From: Kineosphaera limosa NBRC 100340
Lineage (GTDB): Bacteria; Actinomycetota; Actinomycetes; Actinomycetales; Dermatophilaceae
Reading direction: 5' to 3'
Assembly: GCF_000298215.1 (NCBI RefSeq)
Contig: NZ_BAHD01000062.1
Location: 1-41,181 of the forward strand
DNA: 41,181 nucleotides
Shown here in pieces: positions 1-6,983 of this stretch; the first letter of the stretch is position 1, and each line of letters opens with the position of its first letter. The notes under the pieces are model-generated. The model was not told the DNA's origin. It ran no database searches and was given only the letters and a program-made list of their open reading frames with translations. A program made the translations under genes and the position numbers.

Positions 1-318
1 CAGCAGCGGTCCGACCCGCTCCGCCTCGGCGGTGACCTGCACGGCCCCGCGCACCCGGTCCCACGTGGCGTCGCCCGGGGGCCACGCGGACCGGCCCGTC
101 ACAAGGTTGCGCACGACCTCCACGGGCACCCGCGCCCCATCGAGAGCCGCACTCGACCACGCGCCCCGCACGCGCGACTCGGCGGCCGCCTCCGGGATGC
201 GGCGGCGCAGGCCCTCGTGAAAGCGCAGCCGGGTGCCGGCCTCGCGCGCGGCCGCGCAGGCCGTAGCCACGCGGGGCCAGGCGGCAACGAGCAACAGCGA
301 ATCGGCGGGGGCAGACAC
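1..318 (-). CDS. Partial hypothetical protein, N-terminal 106 residues
   Basis: An open frame runs from a GTG at 318 off the left edge of the window, so only the first 106 codons are present. The protein begins with Ser-Ala-Pro-Ala-Asp and is rich in Ala and Arg. It contains a stretch reading RIPEAAAESRVRGAWSSAAL that resembles an actinobacterial family of unknown function, sometimes loosely labelled oxidoreductase. I cannot assign a function. Codon third positions are strongly G/C, which supports coding. The start is supported by a TAGGCT -10 box at 331-326 placed seven bases before the GTG, which suggests a leaderless transcript. The gene is divergent from the histidine kinase at 342 with only 23 bases between the two start codons. 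Confidence 0.6.
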   Translation of the reverse strand, partial: MSAPADSLLLVAAWPRVATACAAAREAGTRLRFHEGLRRRIPEAAAESRVRGAWSSAALDGARVPVEVVRNLVTGRSAWPPGDATWDRVRGAVQVTAEAERVGPLL

Positions 319-341
319 GTGCCGCAGCCTACAGTTGGCCC
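319..341. promoter_or_regulatory. Overlapping divergent leaderless promoters
   Basis: The 23 bp between two divergent GTG starts contain AGCCTACAGT at 326-335. Read rightward this gives TACAGT (330-335), six bases before the GTG at 342. Read leftward it gives TAGGCT (331-326), seven bases before the GTG at 318. Both match the actinobacterial TANNNT -10 box at leaderless spacing, and the two boxes share the TA step at 330-331. No Shine-Dalgarno sequence fits either gene. Transcription start sites are inferred, not seen. Confidence 0.55.
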
Positions 342-1649
342 GTGTTCTGGACCGGCGGCTCGGCCGCTCCCGCGCCCGTCGGGTCCGCCCCCGTCTCGGC
401 CTATGGCGCCGCGTTCGGCCACCCGTACGGCCACCCACACAGTGCCGCGGCAGGGCTGCCCGACGGCGGGCTACCCGACTCACTGGTCGTCGTCATCACG
501 CTGGCCGCGGCCCTCGTCTGCTGGACCCTGGTCACCTTCGTCGCGCGCCGCCGCACCGCGATGACCTCCGCCGCCACCGCCGCCACGTACCAGTCGCTGC
601 ACACCGCCTCGCTGGCCGCGCGCCACCTGCGCCACGGCCTCACCCCGCAGGCCGCCGAGCGGGCCGCCAGCGAACTGCGCCCGCTGTTGGGCGTGGAGGC
701 CGTGGCCTTCTGCGACGCCGGTGGGCTGCTGGCCTGGGAGGGAGTCAGCGAGCAGCACGCCGTCGACTTTCCCGAGCAGGCCCAAGAGGTGCTGCGGTCC
801 GGCCGCACGGTGCGCCTGGAACACCGAAAGCTCGACTGCGGGCAGCCCGACTGCAGGGTGCGCGACGCGATCCTGGCCCCGCTGGTGTGCCAAGACCGGG
901 TCGTGGCGGTGCTCGGCTCGTTCGACACCCACGTCTCCGCCGACCTCGTGCGCGCCACCCAGGCCGTGGCCGACTGGGTCTCCAGCCAGGTCGAACTCGC
1001 CGAACTCGACCGCGAGCGCGCCCGCACGACGGAGGCCGAGCTGCGGGCCCTGCGCGCCCAGATCAGCCCGCACTTCGTCTACAACGCCCTGGCGGCCATC
1101 GCCTCGTTCGTGCGCACCGACCCCGTCCGCGCCCGCGAGTTGCTGCTGGAGTTCGCCGACTTCACCCGCTACTCGTTCCGCTCCACGGGGCAGGTGACGC
1201 CGCTGGCCGACGAGCTGACCAATATCGAGCGCTACCTGGCGCTGGAGGAGGCCCGTTTCGGCGACCGGCTCTCGGTGAGCCTGCTGGTGGCCCCGGAGGT
1301 GCTCGGCGTCGACGTGCCGTCGCTGGCGATCCAGCCGCTGGTGGAGAACGCGGTGCGGCACGGCATCGAGGCCAAGGAGGGGCCGGGGCACATCTCGATC
1401 ACGGCCACCGATCTGGGCGCCGAGGCCGAGATCGTCGTCGAGGACGACGGCGTCGGTGCCAGTCCGGAGGCCGTGCGCGCGGTGCTGTCCGGCGAGCCCG
1501 GCGGCGATCACGTGGGCCTGGCCAATGTCGATGCCCGGCTGCGGACCACCTACGGCGACTCCTACGGCCTGGTCGTGGAGACCGCGCACGGAGCCGGCAC
1601 CCGCGTCAGCTTCCGGGTCCCCAAATTTTCGCCCCACCTCCACGGGTGA
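342..1649 (+). CDS. LytS/YehU-type sensor histidine kinase
   Basis: This 435-residue protein is a membrane-bound sensor kinase that phosphorylates the LytTR regulator encoded next to it. One hydrophobic segment lies at about residues 47-68, followed by a GAF-like sensory region at about 75-225 containing a Cys-rich stretch (LDCGQPDC). A His_kinase-family phosphoacceptor motif follows (QISPHFVYNAL, His244), then an HATPase domain with the N-box PLVENAVRHG (Asn336) and a DDGVG G-box. This is the layout of LytS, BtsS and YpdA kinases. It has a single membrane helix rather than the multi-helix 5TM-LYT domain, so the ligand may differ. The GTG start is set by the leaderless promoter just upstream. 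The response regulator follows after 22 bases. Confidence 0.88.
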   Translation: MFWTGGSAAPAPVGSAPVSAYGAAFGHPYGHPHSAAAGLPDGGLPDSLVVVITLAAALVCWTLVTFVARRRTAMTSAATAATYQSLHTASLAARHLRHGLTPQAAERAASELRPLLGVEAVAFCDAGGLLAWEGVSEQHAVDFPEQAQEVLRSGRTVRLEHRKLDCGQPDCRVRDAILAPLVCQDRVVAVLGSFDTHVSADLVRATQAVADWVSSQVELAELDRERARTTEAELRALRAQISPHFVYNALAAIASFVRTDPVRARELLLEFADFTRYSFRSTGQVTPLADELTNIERYLALEEARFGDRLSVSLLVAPEVLGVDVPSLAIQPLVENAVRHGIEAKEGPGHISITATDLGAEAEIVVEDDGVGASPEAVRAVLSGEPGGDHVGLANVDARLRTTYGDSYGLVVETAHGAGTRVSFRVPKFSPHLHG

Positions 1650-1657
1650 GTCGCCGC

Positions 1658-1663
1658 TACCCT
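1658..1663 (+). promoter_or_regulatory. Candidate -10 box for the LytTR regulator
   Basis: TACCCT lies eight bases before the ATG at 1672, directly after the kinase stop codon. It matches TANNNT, with spacing one or two bases longer than the other leaderless candidates here. The regulator may therefore have its own transcript as well as read-through from the kinase gene. Confidence 0.35.
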
Positions 1664-1671
1664 TGGCGGGC

Positions 1672-2484
1672 ATGACGACGTCCAGCGCCGGCGCGTACGC
1701 GAACGGCCCGGCACCGCACGGGGCGCCGGGTCGCCCCGGCGGTGGGCTGCAAGCCCTCATCGTCGACGACGAGGCCCCAGCGGCGGCCGAGCTCGCCTGG
1801 CTGCTGGAGCAGGACGAGCGCATCGCGTCGGTGCGCACCGTGCATTCCGGCGCCGATGCGCTGCGGGCTCTGGATGCCGCCGCGGCCGACGTCATCTTCT
1901 GCGACATCCGCATGCCGGGCCTGGACGGGATGGAGTTGGCCCGGGTGCTCGGCCGGTTCGCCGAGCCGCCGCAGATCGTTTTCGTCACCGCCTACAGCGA
2001 CCACGCGCTCGGCGCTTTCGAGGTCGCGGCCGTCGACTACGTCATGAAGCCGGTGCGCCAGGCGCGACTGGGTGAGGCGGTGCGCAAGGTGGCCGCGCGC
2101 ACCCACAGCGGCGGGGCCACCGTGGCCGCGGCCCAGCCCGTCGACGAGACGATCCCTGTCGAGCTCGGCGGCGTGACGACCTTCGTGCAGCGCTCCGACA
2201 TCCTCTACGTGCAAGCGCAGGGCGACTACGCGCGCCTGCACACCGCGGACGCCAGCCACCTCGTGCGGATGTCGCTGACCCACCTGGAGGAGCGTTGGGG
2301 CGAGGCGGGATTTGCGCGTATCCACCGCTCCACCCTCGTGTCGCTGCCGGCGATCGACCAGGTGCGCGTCGAGCGGGGGCGGTGCGTGGTGTGCCTGGGT
2401 GACATCGAGTTGCAGGTCAGCCGCCGGCACACGCGCGAGCTGCGCGACCGACTCATGCGCCTGCCCGGGCGGGGCGGCAGATGA
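1672..2484 (+). CDS. LytTR-family response regulator
   Basis: This 270-residue DNA-binding response regulator has a receiver domain at about residues 27-140, with the acidic pocket VDDE, phosphoacceptor Asp78 in VIFCDIRMPGLDG and the conserved Lys126 in YVMKPV. A LytTR domain follows at about 160-262 (VELGGVTTFVQRSDILYV, then GDYARLHT, then IHRSTLVSL). The ATG at 1672 is chosen because it follows the kinase stop and a TACCCT box, although an in-frame ORF extends upstream inside the kinase gene. The first 25 residues are a Gly/Pro/Ala-rich tail. Its probable target is the pair of LytTR boxes at 4499-4528 upstream of the DUF485-ActP operon. The kinase, regulator and transporter arrangement parallels BtsSR-BtsT and YpdAB-YhjX of E. 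coli. Confidence 0.9.
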   Translation: MTTSSAGAYANGPAPHGAPGRPGGGLQALIVDDEAPAAAELAWLLEQDERIASVRTVHSGADALRALDAAAADVIFCDIRMPGLDGMELARVLGRFAEPPQIVFVTAYSDHALGAFEVAAVDYVMKPVRQARLGEAVRKVAARTHSGGATVAAAQPVDETIPVELGGVTTFVQRSDILYVQAQGDYARLHTADASHLVRMSLTHLEERWGEAGFARIHRSTLVSLPAIDQVRVERGRCVVCLGDIELQVSRRHTRELRDRLMRLPGRGGR

Positions 2485-2876
2485 GCTTGTCGGGCCGCGG
2501 CCCGACACCCAAACGGGTCCGCATCACCTCCCCGCGCCGCCAGGCCATGCGGCGACCTCCGACGCGCCCCATCACCACCGAGCTCGACGAACAGACCGCG
2601 TTGGGCCAGGTCTATGTCGACGCGCTGCTCACGGCGCAGCGGCGCCTGGCCGTCCGGCTGCTGGGCGGGATGCTGCTGCTCGTCGCCGTGACGGTAGCGA
2701 CCTTCCTCGGGGTGCCCGCCGTGCACGCGGCACGGATCGGCCCGGTGCCGTTCACCTGGCTGTGGCTCGGCGGCGCCGCCTACGTGCTGCTGGTGCTGGC
2801 CGCCCTGGCCTATCTGCGCGCCACCGAGCGGCTCGAGCGCGAGTTCATTGCGCTGGTGCGCCGAAGCCGCACGTGA
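2481..2876 (+). CDS. Small two-helix membrane protein, possibly DUF485-like
   Basis: This 131-residue protein overlaps the regulator stop by four bases (ATGA), so it is translationally coupled. Residues 1-35 are basic and proline-rich. Two membrane helices follow at about 57-79 and 92-112, with a charged C-terminal tail (ERLEREF). Size, topology and position just before a sodium:solute symporter match the DUF485-type partner proteins of ActP-like transporters, but sequence similarity to DUF485 is not obvious to me. The clear DUF485 protein of the window is at 4707. Inferred role: accessory subunit or stabiliser of the symporter at 2887. Confidence 0.7.
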   Translation: MSLSGRGPTPKRVRITSPRRQAMRRPPTRPITTELDEQTALGQVYVDALLTAQRRLAVRLLGGMLLLVAVTVATFLGVPAVHAARIGPVPFTWLWLGGAAYVLLVLAALAYLRATERLEREFIALVRRSRT

Positions 2877-2886
2877 CCGGGCCTGC

Positions 2887-4419
2887 ATGACTGCGCAACC
2901 GTGGCTGGCGCTGCCGATCGCGCTCGTGTGCGCGCTGACGGTGCTGGGCGGCATGTACGGCCTGCGGCTCTCGCGCACCACCTCCGACTTCTACGTCGCC
3001 GGTCGCGCCGTCGGCCCGTGGACCAACGCCTCCGCCATCGGCGGCGAGTACCTGTCCGCCGCTTCCTTTCTCGGCGTCGCGGGCATCGTCTACCTCGGCG
3101 GCGTCGACACCTTGTGGTTCCCCGTCGGGTACACGCTCGGCTACCTCGTGCTGCTCGTGCTCGTCGCGGCCCCGCTGCGCCGCTCCGGCGCCTACACCGC
3201 CTCCGACTTCGCCCAGGCCCGGCTCGAACGCCGCGGCGTGCGCCGGCTGAGCACCCTGTTGGCGATCCTCATCGGCTGGCTGTACCTGTTGCCGCAGTTG
3301 CACGGGGCCGGGCTGGCCCTGCAGAGCCTCACCGGCGCTCCCGCGTGGGTGGGCGGGATGCTCGTGTGTGTCGTCGTGACGTTCAACGTCGTCGCCGGGG
3401 GGATGCGCTCGGTGACCCTCGTGCAGGCCGTTCAGTACTGGTTCAAGCTCGCCGCGATCGCGGTCCCGGCGCTCATCCTGCTGGGGTTGTGGTGGGCCCA
3501 GGGCGCGCCGGCCCCGCAGCTCGACCTCGCGCTGGCGCTCGACCCCGCCCCCACCGCGACCCGCGCCTACGTGACGGTCAGCACCCTCGTCGCCTTGTGC
3601 CTGGGCACGATGGGCCTGCCGCACGTGCTCGTGCGCTTCTACACCAACCCCAACGGGCGCGCGGCGCGGCGCACGACGGTCGCGGTCATCGCCTTGCTCG
3701 GCGCCTTCTATCTCTTCCCGCCCCTCTATGCCATCTTGGGCCGCGTGTACCGCCCCCCGACCGGCACGGCCCCTGCGTTCGACGGCCGGGCCGACGCCAT
3801 CGTGCTGCAGTTGCCGCAGGTCATGAGCGATGGCCCGCTGGGGCGCACGCTGCTGGCCGTCCTCGCCGCCGGGGCCTTCGCGGCGTTCTTGTCGACGGCC
3901 TCTGGCCTGGCGGTCGCGGTGACCGGAGCGCTGGACCAGGATGTCGTGCGGCCGGGACTGGCGCGGATCACCGGCGGTGACGCCGAGGGGGTGCACAGCT
4001 TCCGGCTTGCGGCGCTGCTGACGATGCTCGTGCCGGCGATGATCTTCCCCTCGGTCGGCGACATCGGCCTAGCCACCACCGTGACGCTGGCGTTCGCCGT
4101 CGCCGCCTCCACCTTCGCCCCGCTGCTGGTGCTCGGAGTGTGGTGGCCACGGCTGTCGTCCACGGGCGCCCTCGCCGGCCTGGCCGTCGGCGGCGTGACG
4201 TCGCTGGGTGCTGCGACCGCGACGGTCTTCGGGGTGCTGCCGCCGGGTGCCTGGCACACGGTCGTGGCCAATCCCGCGGCCTGGAGCGTGCCGCTGGCGA
4301 CCCTGACGATGATCCTGGTCTCCCTGGCCACACCCGGTCGGGTCCCCGCCAACACCAGGGCCACCATGATGCGCTTGCACCTGCCCGAGGGCGCCTTTCC
4401 GGGCCGTTCCGGTCTCTGA
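2887..4419 (+). CDS. Sodium:solute symporter (SSS family), ActP-like
   Basis: This 510-residue multi-pass membrane transporter has SSS-family hallmarks. FYVAGRAVGPWTNASAIGGE and YLSAASFLGVAG near the N-terminus match the ActP/MctC signature, followed by MGLPHVLVRFYT and AAFLSTASGLAVAVTGALDQD. It is likely to import acetate, pyruvate or another short carboxylate with sodium or proton. The ATG at 2887 is preferred over an upstream in-frame GTG at 2848 that would overlap the previous gene by 29 bases. The gene ends the kinase-regulator-membrane protein-symporter operon. It is shorter and more divergent than the second symporter at 5060, so the two may differ in substrate or affinity. Confidence 0.85.
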   Translation: MTAQPWLALPIALVCALTVLGGMYGLRLSRTTSDFYVAGRAVGPWTNASAIGGEYLSAASFLGVAGIVYLGGVDTLWFPVGYTLGYLVLLVLVAAPLRRSGAYTASDFAQARLERRGVRRLSTLLAILIGWLYLLPQLHGAGLALQSLTGAPAWVGGMLVCVVVTFNVVAGGMRSVTLVQAVQYWFKLAAIAVPALILLGLWWAQGAPAPQLDLALALDPAPTATRAYVTVSTLVALCLGTMGLPHVLVRFYTNPNGRAARRTTVAVIALLGAFYLFPPLYAILGRVYRPPTGTAPAFDGRADAIVLQLPQVMSDGPLGRTLLAVLAAGAFAAFLSTASGLAVAVTGALDQDVVRPGLARITGGDAEGVHSFRLAALLTMLVPAMIFPSVGDIGLATTVTLAFAVAASTFAPLLVLGVWWPRLSSTGALAGLAVGGVTSLGAATATVFGVLPPGAWHTVVANPAAWSVPLATLTMILVSLATPGRVPANTRATMMRLHLPEGAFPGRSGL

Positions 4420-4446
4420 GGCGGCGTCCGCACCCGCTGAGGCCCC

Positions 4447-4487
4447 GTCAAGACCCCTTGACGCCCCTTGTGGCCTCTAGAGGCCAC
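4447..4487. promoter_or_regulatory. Two adjacent perfect palindromes upstream of the acetate symporter operon
   Basis: GTCAAG-ACCC-CTTGAC occupies 4447-4462 (6-bp arms). Seven bases later GTGGCCTCTAGAGGCCAC occupies 4470-4487, a perfect 18-bp palindrome without spacer. They lie 27 and 50 bases after the first symporter stop and just before the LytTR boxes. The second has no loop and no T-tract, which makes an operator for a dimeric regulator more likely than a terminator. No regulator can be named from the sequence. Confidence 0.5.
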
Positions 4488-4498
4488 CGCGAACCATC

Positions 4499-4528
4499 AC
4501 CGTTCGGCGCTGCGCAACGACCGTTCAT
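4499..4528 (+). promoter_or_regulatory. Tandem LytTR-type binding boxes
   Basis: ACCGTTCGG (4499-4507) and ACCGTTCAT (4520-4528) are direct repeats identical in seven of nine positions. They start exactly 21 bp apart, two helical turns. Both match the LytTR consensus [TA][AC][CA]GTTN[AG][TG] in every position. This is the classic arrangement for AgrA/LytTR dimers. The boxes lie 180-210 bp upstream of the DUF485-actP operon. A poor -10 candidate, AACGAT at 4552-4557, lies downstream. Confidence 0.6.
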
Positions 4529-4706
4529 CGCGTCCGGTTTCCTACCGGCGCAACGATTCGGCCACTTCCAGTGACGCACCGTGCCAATCGGGGGACAGCG
4601 GTGGTGCGCACCGTGCAAGGTGTTCCCCACGACGACGGCGCGTCCGTCTCGCCGAGCCGTCCCGACATGGCGCGGCTCCCCTAGCGCCACCAACGGAGGT
4701 GACCCG

Positions 4707-5063
4707 GTGTCCAGCAGCCAGAGCGGCGGCTCGTCCCAAGCAGACGGCTTGACCGCCTACCAGGAAATACAGGCCAGCGAAGAATTCCAGGATTTACGTA
4801 AGAGATTCCGGGCTTTCGTGTTCCCGATGACCGCGGGGTTCTTGATCTGGTACTTCCTTTACGTGCTGACCGTCACCTTCTTGCCGGAGTTCATGTCGAT
4901 CCGGGTCGTCGGCAACATCAACCTCGGCCTCATCTTCGGCTTGCTGCAGTTCGTCACGACGTTCGCGATCACGATGGCCTACGTGCGTTGGGCCGACAAG
5001 GTTTTCGACCCCCGTGCAGACGCGCTCGCTGCCAAGTTCGCTGAGGGAGATTCTTCGAAATGA
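4707..5063 (+). CDS. DUF485 membrane protein, ActP partner
   Basis: This 118-residue inner-membrane protein is of the DUF485 (YjcH) family. A hydrophilic N-terminus (residues 1-25) leads to ASEEFQDLRKRFRAFVFPMT, the typical DUF485 lead-in. Two helices follow, one around FLIWYFLYVLTVTFLPEFM and one around GLIFGLLQFVTTFAITMAYV, then the conserved YVRWADKVFDP motif. The GTG at 4707 is chosen over an in-frame upstream start at 4581 because GGAGGT (4695-4700) sits six bases before it and the family begins here. The stop overlaps the symporter start by four bases. The protein is co-expressed with ActP-type symporters throughout bacteria, but its biochemical role is not settled. Confidence 0.88.
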   Translation: MSSSQSGGSSQADGLTAYQEIQASEEFQDLRKRFRAFVFPMTAGFLIWYFLYVLTVTFLPEFMSIRVVGNINLGLIFGLLQFVTTFAITMAYVRWADKVFDPRADALAAKFAEGDSSK

Positions 5064-6721
5064 GCACCCTCGCCTTCACCCTCCCGGCGGCGCTGCCCGC
5101 GGCTGAGGCCGTGCGCGTCGGTAACCCGACGCTCAACATCGCTATCTTCGTCATCTTCGTCGTCTTCACCCTGACGGTCGTCATCAAGGTCGCTGCCGGC
5201 AAGAAGACCGCGGCCGAGTACTACACCGCCGGTTCGGCCTTCACCGGTCGGCAGAACGGCTGGGCCATCACCGGTGACTACCTGTCGGCGGCCTCGTTCC
5301 TGGGTATCGCCGGCGCCGTCGCGATCCAGGGCCTCGACGGCTTCCTGTTCTCCATCGGTTACCTCGTCGCCTGGCTCGTGGCGCTGCTGCTCACGGCCGA
5401 GCTCATGCGTAACACCGGCCGGTTCACCCTGGCCGACGTCGTCTCCTTCCGGTTGCGCCAGCGCCCGGTGCGCATCGCGGCGGCCACCTCCTCGCTGACG
5501 GTGTCGTTCTTCTACCTGCTGGCGCAGATGGCCGGAGCCGGTGGTCTCGTCTCGCTGCTGCTCGGCCTCGACCGGCGCTGGGCGCAGAACATCGTCATCG
5601 CCATCGTCGGCGCGGTCATGATCGGCTACGTCATGATCGGCGGCATGAAGGGCACCACCTGGGTGCAGATCATCAAGGCGATCCTGCTGGTCAGCGGTAC
5701 CGCCATCATCACCATCTGGGTGCTGGGCATGTACGGCTTCAACCTCTCCCAGCTGCTGCAGGGCGCGGTCAACACCTCCCCCGCCGGCGAGAAGCTGCTC
5801 GAACCGGGCCTGAGATACGGCGCGAACCTCACCTCGAAACTCGACTTCATCTCGCTGTCGATGGCGATCGTGTTGGGCACCGCGGGTCTGCCGCACGTGC
5901 TCATCCGCTTCTACACGGTCCCCACCAGCAAGCAGGCTCGCAAGTCCGTGGAGTGGGCCATCTGGCTCATCGGTGGCTTCTACCTGCTCACCCTGGTCAT
6001 CGGCTACGGCGCCGCGGCGATGGTGGGCCCGGACCAGATCATGGCGGCACCAGGCGCGGCGAACTCGGCAGCGCCGTTGTTGGCCTACGCACTCGGCGGT
6101 TCGTGGCTGCTGGGCATCATCTCCGGTATCGCGTTCGCCACGATCCTCGCTGTGGTCGCCGGCCTGACGATCACCACCAGCGCCACGTTCGCGCACGACC
6201 TGTACAACGAGGTCATCAAGCGCGGCAAGGCCACCCCGGAGCAGGAGGTCAAGGTCGCCCGCACGACCGCGTTGATCTTCGGTGTCGTGGGTGTGGTCGG
6301 CGGCATCCTGGCCTACGGCCAGAACATCGCCTTCCTCGTGGCCCTGGCCTTCGCCGTCGCGGCGAGCGCCAACCTGCCGACGATCATCTACTCGCTCTTC
6401 TGGCGCCGCTTCAACACTCGCGGTGCGCTGTGGAGCATGTACGGCGGCCTCATCTCCGCCGTGGGTCTGATCCTCTTCAGCCCGGTCGTCTCCGGAAAGG
6501 TCAACGCGCAGGGTCAGGTCGTGTCGATGATCACCAACCCGAACATCGACTTCTCCTGGTTCCCGCTGGAGAACCCGGGCATCGTCTCCATTCCGCTGGC
6601 GTTCTTCCTCGGCTGGCTGGGCACGGTGACAAGCAGCGAGACCAACGCGGTCAAGTACGCCGAGATGGAGGTCCGCTCCCTCACGGGTGCGGGCGCCAAC
6701 ATCAAGGCGCTCGACCACTAA
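5060..6721 (+). CDS. actP: Cation/acetate symporter (ActP/MctC type)
   Basis: This 553-residue sodium:solute symporter probably takes up acetate and related monocarboxylates. The sequence shows the strongly conserved AAEYYTAGSAFTGRQNGWAI, GDYLSAASFLGIAGAVA, a Met-Ile-Gly-Gly-Met-Lys-Gly-Thr-Thr-Trp-Val-Gln loop, TAGLPHVLIRFYTVP and FAHDLYNEV motifs of ActP. About 13 hydrophobic segments can be counted. It starts with ATG inside the DUF485 stop (ATGA). A strong hairpin follows at 6786. The acetyl-CoA synthetase at 13977 would activate imported acetate. The LytTR boxes upstream of 4707 suggest induction by the kinase-regulator pair. Confidence 0.9.
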   Translation: MSTLAFTLPAALPAAEAVRVGNPTLNIAIFVIFVVFTLTVVIKVAAGKKTAAEYYTAGSAFTGRQNGWAITGDYLSAASFLGIAGAVAIQGLDGFLFSIGYLVAWLVALLLTAELMRNTGRFTLADVVSFRLRQRPVRIAAATSSLTVSFFYLLAQMAGAGGLVSLLLGLDRRWAQNIVIAIVGAVMIGYVMIGGMKGTTWVQIIKAILLVSGTAIITIWVLGMYGFNLSQLLQGAVNTSPAGEKLLEPGLRYGANLTSKLDFISLSMAIVLGTAGLPHVLIRFYTVPTSKQARKSVEWAIWLIGGFYLLTLVIGYGAAAMVGPDQIMAAPGAANSAAPLLAYALGGSWLLGIISGIAFATILAVVAGLTITTSATFAHDLYNEVIKRGKATPEQEVKVARTTALIFGVVGVVGGILAYGQNIAFLVALAFAVAASANLPTIIYSLFWRRFNTRGALWSMYGGLISAVGLILFSPVVSGKVNAQGQVVSMITNPNIDFSWFPLENPGIVSIPLAFFLGWLGTVTSSETNAVKYAEMEVRSLTGAGANIKALDH

Positions 6722-6785
6722 GACGTCGGGCCCAGGCGCCGGCCGGACACCCAACCGTCGGCGCCCGGCCGCCCGTCGAACACCC

Positions 6786-6820
6786 GGAGGCCGTCCCCGC
6801 AACCGCGAGGGGCGGCCTCC
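6786..6820 (+). terminator. Hairpin terminator after the acetate symporter
   Basis: GGAGGCCG and CCCC pair with GGGG and CGGCCTCC around a ten-base loop, with one bulged T. The stem has 12 G/C-rich pairs, 64 bases after the stop codon. There is no long T-tract, as is common in high-GC actinobacteria. Confidence 0.7.
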
Positions 6821-6940
6821 GCTTGTGCGCTCCGAGCCTGGTGGGTGCCGCCGCTGTCGCGGGGCCAGCCGCGGGGCCCTGCTCGCTGCGGCGAACCTGC
6901 AGAGACACGTGTGGGTCGGGCGTCCAAGACGCCGGCGGTC

Positions 6941-6946
6941 TAGCGT
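6941..6946 (+). promoter_or_regulatory. Candidate -10 box for the subtilase
   Basis: TAGCGT matches TANNNT and lies 37 bases before the ATG at 6984, after the terminator at 6820. The same hexamer occurs upstream of hppA at 8685. No convincing -35 is visible. Confidence 0.35.
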
Positions 6947-6983
6947 GGCGCTCCTGACCTCCTCTCTGCTGGATCGAGTTGCC

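Noticed and set aside
480-1988. Long antisense open frames across the kinase and many other genes
   Set aside because: They follow from the strong G/C third-position bias of the genes on the other strand and show no domain motifs.
4581-4706. N-terminal extension of the DUF485 protein
   Set aside because: The extra 42 codons lack family similarity, and a good ribosome site precedes the GTG at 4707.
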